Source: Bryobacterales bacterium
Lineage (GTDB): Bacteria > Cyanobacteriota > Vampirovibrionia > Obscuribacterales > Obscuribacteraceae
NCBI GenBank assembly: GCA_903970295.1
Contig: CAJCHQ010000135.1
Coordinates: forward strand, 1 to 8,337
Length of the DNA stretch: 8,337 nucleotides
Reading direction: 5' to 3'
Part shown: positions 1 to 5,024 of the stretch, piece by piece
Position numbering within the stretch: the first letter of the stretch is position 1
How the letters are laid out: every line of letters begins with the position of its first letter
Program-made: the position numbers and the translations under genes
Notes under the pieces: model-generated
Told to the model about the DNA's origin: nothing
Database searches by the model: none
Seen by the model: the letters and a program-made list of their open reading frames with translations, nothing else

Positions 1-767
1 CAACAGACATCACAATGTTAGATGAAGAAAAATACTTGGTCATTCTGCAGGACGTCACCAGTCGTCATCAGCTGCAACGTCTAAGAAAAGACTTTGTGGC
101 TATGATCACCCACGACTTGCGAACACCACTGACAAGCATCGATCTGTCCACATTTTTGATTGAAGAAGGCTTAGTGAGAACGGGGATATCAATTCCAGAA
201 GTGGTTATGGAATCGGTTCAAAGTACTCGCCGAAGCTCAACTCGTCTCTTGAGTCTAGTGAATGACCTCCTCGACTACGAAAAACTGGAGTCGAGAAGTT
301 TTGCTCTCAATTTTGCCAGGACATCTGTTTCAGCTATTGTCGAGCAATCAGTTTTAGAGGTTCAGCCGATCGCGCTAGATCGCCAAATTACAATTGGTCT
401 GCCCGCGCAGAACTTTGAGTTTCAGGCCGATGAACGCAGGATTGTGCAGGTGATGGTCAACCTTCTATCGAATGCGATCAAATTCTCGCCGGATGGCTCA
501 AATATAAGCATTGCCGTCGCCTGCCGAAACGAACAAATTGAGTTTCGAATCATCGACAATGGTCGAGGAATTCCTGACGACTTGAAACAAGTTGTGTTTG
601 AAAGGTACAAGCAGATCAACAAAGAAGACGGTCAGCGCGGTAAGGGGACCGGTCTGGGCTTGCCAATTTGCAAAGCTCTGGTGGAAGGTCATGATGGAGA
701 GATAGGCGTTTTCGACAACCCAGAACAAGGGAGTACATTTTGGTTTCGACTGCCCCAGCAGCGTTAA
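1..767 (+). CDS. Sensor histidine kinase, C-terminal part (5' end outside window)
   Basis: This is the catalytic half of a two-component sensor kinase, which autophosphorylates a histidine and passes the phosphate to a response regulator. The frame is open to the left edge. The first ATG, at 15, sits inside what looks like the last strand of a PAS/PAC domain (LVILQDVTSR), so it is not the true start and the sensor lies upstream. Numbering from that ATG, the H-box is at 26-39 with phospho-acceptor H33 (THDLRTPL). The HATPase domain follows, with an N-box around N149 and N153 (NLLSNAIKF), G1 at D181-G185 (DNGRG), an F-box VFERYKQ at 194-200 and G2 GKGTGLGL at 209-216. All key ATP-binding residues are present, so it should be active. 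No receiver domain or adjacent response regulator is visible. The C-terminus (GSTFWFRLP) matches that of the second kinase at the right edge. Family assignment is firm; the signal sensed is unknown. Confidence 0.95.
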   Translation, partial: TDITMLDEEKYLVILQDVTSRHQLQRLRKDFVAMITHDLRTPLTSIDLSTFLIEEGLVRTGISIPEVVMESVQSTRRSSTRLLSLVNDLLDYEKLESRSFALNFARTSVSAIVEQSVLEVQPIALDRQITIGLPAQNFEFQADERRIVQVMVNLLSNAIKFSPDGSNISIAVACRNEQIEFRIIDNGRGIPDDLKQVVFERYKQINKEDGQRGKGTGLGLPICKALVEGHDGEIGVFDNPEQGSTFWFRLPQQR

Positions 768-1015
768 TGCCGAATTTCGTTCGCTCTTCAAATCTTCTTT
801 CGGGCAAGGCACTGTCTGACCCAAATCCGCCCCAGGATTGAGTGTATTTTCTGCGCAGTGACACCCTCCGTTGGTTTTCCAGGCGGAATCATGGCGTTTA
901 TGCGGACGCAAATGAAAATCTTTGCAGTGTTGCCTAAAACCCGGGTTGGTTATGTTTTGGAAATATCATTGATCGATAATTCTCGCTCGGACACACGTGC
1001 TGCGGGAATTGAGCC

Positions 1016-1471
1016 ATGACCAAATACTTTGTTCTCTGCCTTGCCTTAATAGTGTCGACTGCGCCGGTGCAAGCTGGCACATCAAAAAAAATTGTTACCG
1101 AAAATACTTTCAATTATGAAGTTAACGGTTGGGAGAAACCACTGGTATCCCGTGATGCCAATCTCGGTCGCTGGTACTGGGGAGCGATGGAGTGCACTGG
1201 TCGACGCAGATCAGCAACGACTATTACGACAGGTGATAAAAACAAACCCGCTCAGCGCATCTGCTACGTCAAGCCAGTTCATCTTGCTTTGCCTGTAGCC
1301 AAGCACGCTCCGGCAGAGAGTTCCGTGGCGCCGACGATACCGGCGAAGACGAAGCTGACGAGATCCTATGGCTCCTATTCCAAACAAAGTTCAACCAATA
1401 CACAGATGTCCTCAAAACTTTCCGGCTCTCTCCTTAATATTGGCGTCAGAGCCGAAATCAAAAAATTGTGA
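1016..1471 (+). CDS. Small secreted protein, paralogue of the protein at 2638-3306
   Basis: A 151-residue protein of unknown function. It has a classic signal peptide: K3, a hydrophobic core at about 5-16, and a likely signal peptidase I site after VQA (residue 20), so it should be exported. The mature part has GWE at 38-40, LV at 43-44, NL at 49-50 and W55. These fall at exactly the same spacing as in the 222-residue protein on the other strand. Both proteins also share a YVKP element (84-87 here), an SYG motif (117-119) and a C-terminal NT...K..GSL segment (about 128-140). The middle is Ala/Pro/Ser/Thr/Lys-rich and probably flexible. Two cysteines (C60, C83) could form a disulphide. A weak GGGA ribosome site at 1004-1007 lies 8 bases before the ATG. 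The signal peptide supports this start. I recognise no named Pfam family; the relation to its neighbour rests on visual alignment. Confidence 0.75.
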   Translation: MTKYFVLCLALIVSTAPVQAGTSKKIVTENTFNYEVNGWEKPLVSRDANLGRWYWGAMECTGRRRSATTITTGDKNKPAQRICYVKPVHLALPVAKHAPAESSVAPTIPAKTKLTRSYGSYSKQSSTNTQMSSKLSGSLLNIGVRAEIKKL

Positions 1472-1580
1472 CCTCGTGCAAACGCTGATCCGTGATGGAA
1501 AAATCGGGCGCTTTTCGGCGATTGAAGCGATCAAAATAATGAGGATCGACAGTTGACCACTTCTGAGTGGCGCAAAAATT

Positions 1581-2462
1581 TTACGCGCGAAATTTCTGCA
1601 ACATCGCTGGCAGATTCTCGTGCAAATATTGGCTGTGCGCAAAAGACGAAAATAGAATGCTCGTGGCTTCTGAGTCCATATGTCCATGCTGAGCAAGCCA
1701 CAACAGATTAGCGGAATCAGTCAACCACAACTTTGGTAATAGGCTGTCATTGCAGGCAATATCAATCGCCTCACCGATGTTCTCTTCCTGGGGAAGCAAA
1801 CGATTTGCGAGCACCCCCTTGTAATTCGTTGGAAATGCTTTGACTTGTCTTTGCCCGACGTTGGCGAGCAGTGTGTCGATGAATTGAGCAAAGTATTTTT
1901 GATCAACTTCAGCCCATGTTTGAATGTTTATGACCTGATCTTCTATTCGAACCGGGAGTATGCCGCGAATAAAAAAGCGTCGGTTGTCGATCGCCAAGAA
2001 GTTGTCGTCTCCCATACAGCGGCTCTCCTTGTCGGCTGGTGACAAATAAGACCAGGCATCCGGTCTGGCAAACGACAATTTGCGGACTTTAAGTTTATGG
2101 TTAAGTCCACATATTTGGCAAACTGATACATTCAACGGCCGGTTCCAGGAAACTTCAGTTTCTTGTAAAACAGAGATAATGCGCCGCAGCTCCTCATCTA
2201 CTTTTGGCACTAAAATTTGTTCCTGGCGTGTAGCTTCGAGGGTTTCAGCGACTGCGTCCCACTGCTTTGGTACAAATTCCTGTCCAAACGGCGAAGCGGA
2301 GCTGAGATCGATACGCACCAAAAGATCCTTCAGTTGATGCCTTTTTTCAGAACTGATGATACCTTGTGTAGCCAGTTCGTCGATTCTTTTTCGCAAAACA
2401 TCAGTTTTGGAAGGGGCTTGTCTTGGGCTGTTAGGCTGAGTCGCAGAGGAGATGGACTGCAT
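1581..2462 (-). CDS. DUF2199-domain protein with an N-terminal helical extension
   Basis: A 293-residue cytoplasmic protein with no signal peptide or membrane segment. Residues 115 to about 225 show the DUF2199 pattern: a CxxCG start (C115, C118, G119) followed by H122, then FARPDAW at 131-137, a conserved RC at 148-149 followed by D152/D153, RRFFIRG at 161-167, TWAEV at 182-186 and GVLANRLLP at 216-224. The biochemical role of the family is not known. The paired cysteines suggest metal binding, but that is inference. DUF2199 proteins are usually little more than the domain. This one has an extra 110 residues in front (Ser/Pro-rich to about 20, then charged and probably helical) and a C-terminal helical tail of about 65 residues. 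GAGGT at 2471-2475 lies 8 bases upstream of the ATG and supports the start. It converges on the secreted-protein gene at 1016-1471 and lies 175 bases downstream of the paralogous secreted-protein gene, on the same strand. Confidence 0.85.
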   Translation of the reverse strand: MQSISSATQPNSPRQAPSKTDVLRKRIDELATQGIISSEKRHQLKDLLVRIDLSSASPFGQEFVPKQWDAVAETLEATRQEQILVPKVDEELRRIISVLQETEVSWNRPLNVSVCQICGLNHKLKVRKLSFARPDAWSYLSPADKESRCMGDDNFLAIDNRRFFIRGILPVRIEDQVINIQTWAEVDQKYFAQFIDTLLANVGQRQVKAFPTNYKGVLANRLLPQEENIGEAIDIACNDSLLPKLWLTDSANLLWLAQHGHMDSEATSILFSSFAHSQYLHENLPAMLQKFRA

Positions 2463-2502
2463 TGGAATGAACCTCGGAGTGATGGAACGCTACAAATGAT
2501 CG

Positions 2503-2515
2503 CGAAAATTTTTCG
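2503..2515. repeat. Short AT-rich palindrome upstream of the DUF2199 gene
   Basis: CGAAAA and TTTTCG are separated by one T, giving a 13-base dyad. It lies 41 bases before the DUF2199 start codon, where a promoter or operator would be expected. I could not place convincing -35 and -10 boxes around it. It could be an operator half-site pair or chance in AT-rich DNA. Confidence 0.25.
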
Positions 2516-2637
2516 GCAAGAATAAGACCGAGCCTAACTGTCTCTCTCTGTTGGCGCATAGCTGACTGATCATCAGACACGCAGAACTTGGCGCTAGAGA
2601 GCTTAGACTCTGTTGATTTGGTTAAGTGCAGTACCGA

Positions 2638-3306
2638 TTACTGAGATCGGAGCAGCTGTCCGCGCGACACAATTGAGCCGTTGACGTCTGCTTTTGCTTT
2701 GGTGGTGTTACCCCCAGCAATATGCGGAAGCTCACCATAACTGGCAATAGTCGGCAGTGCTCGCGCGGCTTGACTGACCACTTGCGCACTTGTATTGCGA
2801 CTGAGAAGGTTAGCCGCGACATCTTCGTGAATCGGCTTGACATAACGTCTTGGCAGAAGCGAGCCATTGAGGTCTGCTTTAATGGGTTTGACATAATGGC
2901 GCGGCAAAACTTGACCAGACGTGTCGTCTACTGCTGTGGCCACGTGGTCTGGTTTGATGTAGGGCGAGTGCACATAGACAGGCGCAGGCGGTGAGACCGA
3001 GGCGCCAGGTCCATCTTTAGGCGCCATACCTTCGCGATTATGTGGCGGATTCATTCGGATCTCCGTTCCTACCCGCACCTGCACTGGAGCCTGGATCATA
3101 GTCGTCATTGGACTCCAGTTGAAGTGGGAAAGATTTGGATTTGCCCGGACAAGACCATTTTCCCAGCCGCGTTGTTCGATATAGCCAGCTGTTTCACGTG
3201 ATACTCGATACTGCACTTCTTGAGCCCCAGCCGGCGAAGCGATGACAAGCTGGCAAAACAATAGAAACAGTGAGGGACAAACGTCCCCGAAGAGTGGGGT
3301 ATGCAT
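2638..3306 (-). CDS. Secreted protein with LPRxYVKPI repeats, paralogue of 1016-1471
   Basis: A 222-residue exported protein of unknown function. The N-terminus has a hydrophobic core at about 12-23 and a likely cleavage site after AGA (residue 28). The n-region is unusual in lacking Lys or Arg. GWE (47-49), LV (52-53), NL (58-59) and W64 match the 151-residue paralogue without gaps. Residues 85-120 are Pro-rich. Short repeats follow: VLPRHYVKPI at 133-142, LLPRRYVKPI at 150-159, NLLSR at 166-170, KADLNGS at 143-149 and KADVNGS at 205-211. An SYG motif at 189-191 is also shared with the paralogue. There is no Cys in the mature part. The start is well supported: AGAGGA at 3314-3319 lies 7 bases upstream, and an in-frame stop lies just beyond it. 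A promoter candidate with two inverted repeats lies upstream. I recognise no named family. A flexible envelope or cell-surface protein is the simplest guess. Confidence 0.85.
   Translation of the reverse strand: MHTPLFGDVCPSLFLLFCQLVIASPAGAQEVQYRVSRETAGYIEQRGWENGLVRANPNLSHFNWSPMTTMIQAPVQVRVGTEIRMNPPHNREGMAPKDGPGASVSPPAPVYVHSPYIKPDHVATAVDDTSGQVLPRHYVKPIKADLNGSLLPRRYVKPIHEDVAANLLSRNTSAQVVSQAARALPTIASYGELPHIAGGNTTKAKADVNGSIVSRGQLLRSQ
2650..2946 (-). repeat. Degenerate in-frame repeats coding LPRxYVKPI and KADxNGS
   Basis: Within the secreted-protein gene, a unit of about 17 codons recurs: residues 121-142, 143-159, a decayed copy at 160-173, and a separated copy at 203-219. At DNA level the KAD(L/V)NGS units at 2860-2880 and 2674-2694 match in 18 of 21 bases. 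The two LPRxYVKPI units differ mainly at third codon positions and in the variable residue. This pattern suggests old duplications kept under protein-level selection rather than a recent slippage tract. Confidence 0.6.
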
Positions 3307-3340
3307 GAGATAGTCCTCTTATATGTTTGTGGGCGAATTT

Positions 3341-3369
3341 AGTAAAAAGGTCTACAGAAAGCAGACCAA
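3341..3369 (-). promoter_or_regulatory. Candidate sigma-70-type promoter of the secreted-protein gene
   Basis: Read on the minus strand, a -35-like TTGGTC (3364-3369) and a -10-like TTTACT (3341-3346, 4 of 6 consensus bases) are separated by 17 bases. Transcription would start near 3334, leaving a leader of about 28 bases that contains the AGAGGA ribosome site. The spacing and position are good and the boxes are moderate matches. Confidence 0.4.
3349..3367. promoter_or_regulatory. Inverted repeat overlapping the -35 box and spacer (possible operator)
   Basis: GGTCT at 3349-3353 is the exact reverse complement of AGACC at 3363-3367, with a 9-base gap. The arms overlap the candidate -35 box and spacer of the minus-strand promoter, so a repressor bound here would block RNA polymerase. 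The arms are short, so chance is not excluded. Confidence 0.3.
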
Positions 3370-3374
3370 GCCTC

Positions 3375-3391
3375 ATGTCGAAAATTGACAT
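3375..3391. promoter_or_regulatory. 17-base dyad ATGTC-N7-GACAT upstream of the -35 box
   Basis: ATGTC (3375-3379) and GACAT (3387-3391) form perfect inverted arms, and the inner bases allow a further A-T pair and a G-T pair. It lies about 6 bases upstream of the -35 candidate of the minus-strand secreted-protein gene, a usual place for an activator site. No known regulator motif is recognised. Confidence 0.3.
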
Positions 3392-3520
3392 AGAGTGAGT
3401 CATTCAGCAGAAGTCGCTTGAGCTCTATATCAACATAGCTGTGATTTATTACCAAGATATTTCCAGGCTTGATGGGAATCGCTTCTGGAATCTGGGTTGA
3501 AGAAACTGAAAGAATCAGCG

Positions 3521-3539
3521 CGTCTCGAAATTAGAGACG
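3521..3539. repeat. Hairpin-forming inverted repeat CGTCTC-N7-GAGACG
   Basis: Perfect 6-base arms flank a 7-base loop. Past one G-G mismatch, two more G-C pairs form (3518-3519 with 3541-3542). No T-run follows, so it is not a standard intrinsic terminator. It sits about 70 bases upstream of the -35 box of the TadE-like gene and could be a protein-binding site. Confidence 0.35.
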
Positions 3540-3609
3540 GGCAGAACATCGGCAAAAAAGAGTTTGCAACATACCTCGAGAAGGGTATTTCTGGGCGTCC
3601 CTACCGACA

Positions 3610-3638
3610 TTGACAACCACCGCTCGCCGGGCTATGGT
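3610..3638 (+). promoter_or_regulatory. Promoter of the TadE-like gene
   Basis: A perfect -35 box TTGACA (3610-3615), a 17-base spacer and a -10-like TATGGT (3633-3638, 4 of 6 consensus bases) stand 35 bases before the start codon. Transcription would begin near 3645. A GGGG ribosome site at 3665-3668 lies 5 bases before the ATG. This is one of the two best promoter matches in the window. Confidence 0.55.
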
Positions 3639-3673
3639 GTTAATAAGCGCGGGCTTAATAGATTGGGGTAGCT

Positions 3674-4771
3674 ATGCATTGGTCGATCTGCGGACCTGGT
3701 CGCCGAAAATTGCGTAACAATCGAGGATCGGCAGAGATCGCAGAGTTCGTTCCGGTGCTCTACGTTATTTTATTGCTTATGCTGATGCCACTTTTGGACC
3801 TTGTCGCTGTTTTTGTGGCTGGTGCTACTCAATATTTAGCGACCAACGATCTTGTCGCCAAGGCCGCCAGTCAACCAAACTACACGAGCGCCTTGAATAG
3901 CATGGTGAACGAGGCTTATCAGTTCAGCTCCAACGGACTGGCTAAATTTTCGCAAATGGTTCCGAAGGACGGTTATACAGGCTGTGGCAATGATCTCTAC
4001 GTGTTAGTGACCGACACCACCAGCGGTACCGTGACTAGCTCTGCGCCCGACCAGCCGATATCTCAACCGATAAACACTCAGAGCAGTATCTATGAACTCT
4101 CTGTGAAAAGTGTGTATAACGTAGGACCGCTGGTCAGTTTGCGGGCAGTGCCAATTCTGGGCGACATACCTGGGTTGGGCAAACCAGTGACATTATCGTT
4201 TACCGCCAGTCGGCCAATGGAGCATCCTGGTGGTTTTGAGAGCAGTCCCAGCGGTTCTATAGGCACTGCTTCCGTCTCTCCCTTTGCTCGGGTCGCTAAT
4301 GGCACCAGCGCTACAGCCACGGCCGGCAAACTCACCTGGCGCGATCCCAATATTTTCCAGGAGATACAGAACTCCGGGAAGACCGTAGTGGGCGTGAGTG
4401 TCGTGCAGGTGCCAGCCAATCAGGCATATCTGGGTCAGCTGACTCAAACAGGATTATCGGTACTTCCAGGCCAGACGATTTGGATCGACACCCAAGCTAC
4501 CGGCAATTGGCAGACATCTCCGGCGATAGGCTACAGTGATGCTAATGGCTATCCTGGACAGACTTTCGCTGATGCGTATGTACCGAGTCTGACCTACGGT
4601 GCTCTGCTCGGTCAGGTAAGTAGCACCGGTACGCCATTCTTCCTAGGCAACGAAAAATACAGCCTGCCTTTGACAAACTCAGGACCATTGTATCTGGTCG
4701 ACAACCAGTGCCTGAGTGAGTACATGAACGGCTCCGGTTACCAATTGGTGCGAGTGATCGTGACTCAATAG
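3674..4771 (+). CDS. TadE-like pseudopilin with C-terminal LecA-like beta-sandwich domain
   Basis: A 365-residue membrane-anchored protein. The N-terminus is a TadE/Flp-type leader: basic residues R10, R11, K12, R14 and R17, then RGSAEIAEF (17-25), then one hydrophobic helix (about 26-50). TadE-like proteins are minor pseudopilins of tight-adherence pili and are processed by a prepilin peptidase. Here the Glu-Phe pair is one residue further from G18 than in the usual G/xxxxEF site, so cleavage may occur after S19 or not at all. Residues 50-190 look like an ordinary TadE-like body, ending in a segment with IPGLGKPVTL and a later E183. A Ser/Thr/Gly-rich linker (about 190-235) leads to residues 236-365. 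That part shows the spaced motifs of PA-IL/LecA-type jelly-roll lectins: PGQTIWI (265-271), TGNW (276-279), GALLG (309-313), PFFLG (321-325), LYLVDN (339-344) and NGSG (352-355). C104 and C346 are the only extracellular cysteines. No other tad genes are adjacent. The pseudopilin call is firm; the lectin resemblance is inference. Confidence 0.88.
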   Translation: MHWSICGPGRRKLRNNRGSAEIAEFVPVLYVILLLMLMPLLDLVAVFVAGATQYLATNDLVAKAASQPNYTSALNSMVNEAYQFSSNGLAKFSQMVPKDGYTGCGNDLYVLVTDTTSGTVTSSAPDQPISQPINTQSSIYELSVKSVYNVGPLVSLRAVPILGDIPGLGKPVTLSFTASRPMEHPGGFESSPSGSIGTASVSPFARVANGTSATATAGKLTWRDPNIFQEIQNSGKTVVGVSVVQVPANQAYLGQLTQTGLSVLPGQTIWIDTQATGNWQTSPAIGYSDANGYPGQTFADAYVPSLTYGALLGQVSSTGTPFFLGNEKYSLPLTNSGPLYLVDNQCLSEYMNGSGYQLVRVIVTQ

Positions 4772-5024
4772 TTGGTCTCGCTTAACAGAATCTGGAAGGC
4801 AGTTGGAGCCAGATCTCGCTCTTGAACTGATTTAGCCAAAGAGACTAGCTACGTCTAGAAAGGCGTCCAGCGATATCCGATCAAACTCAATAAAAGTCCG
4901 ACCCACATCTACTCTTCGGCTCTGGGCGAAGTAATAACTCAGTAATCTATTCAGGCTATTGTGAGATGACAATTTGAACCGGGGTGGCCGGATCGAGTGA
5001 AAATTTCCCGGCGTTGGAAATGTC
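4772..5024. other. Intergenic region before the receptor kinase
   Basis: This 253-base gap contains an inverted repeat (CTTCG at 4914-4918, CGAAG at 4927-4931, 8-base loop) followed by TAATAA rather than a T-run. It is a weak candidate for a structured leader or an operator. I found no convincing -35/-10 pair. A 64-codon frame on the minus strand (4832-5026) covers most of the gap but has no ribosome site. Confidence 0.35.

Larger units (their letters stand above)
3307..3673. other. Divergent intergenic regulatory region
   Basis: This 367-base gap separates two divergently transcribed genes, the minus-strand secreted protein and the plus-strand TadE-like gene. It holds one promoter candidate for each and three inverted repeats, listed separately. 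It also holds a short TTG-started reading frame at 3497-3613 that is not convincing as a gene. Such a long, dyad-rich divergent region suggests regulated expression of at least one of the two genes. I see no terminator with a T-run and no RNA gene. Confidence 0.6.

Noticed and set aside
498..911. Minus-strand frame of 137 codons overlapping the end of the first histidine kinase
   Set aside because: Most of it is antisense to a well-supported kinase domain, it has no recognisable domain, and its composition is that of a shadow frame.
891..1019. Plus-strand frame of 42 codons whose stop overlaps the next start as ATGA
   Set aside because: The overlap looks like translational coupling, but there is no ribosome site, the peptide has no recognisable features, and the -10-like GATAAT at 975-980 inside it fits a promoter region better.
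1570..1588. Near-palindrome GCGCAAAAATTTTACGCGC at the end of the DUF2199 gene
   Set aside because: The arms need a bulge to pair and there is no following T-run on either strand, so I do not call a terminator between the converging genes.
1412..1696. Minus-strand frame of 94 codons
   Set aside because: It overlaps the ends of both converging genes in a different frame and has no ribosome site or recognisable motif.
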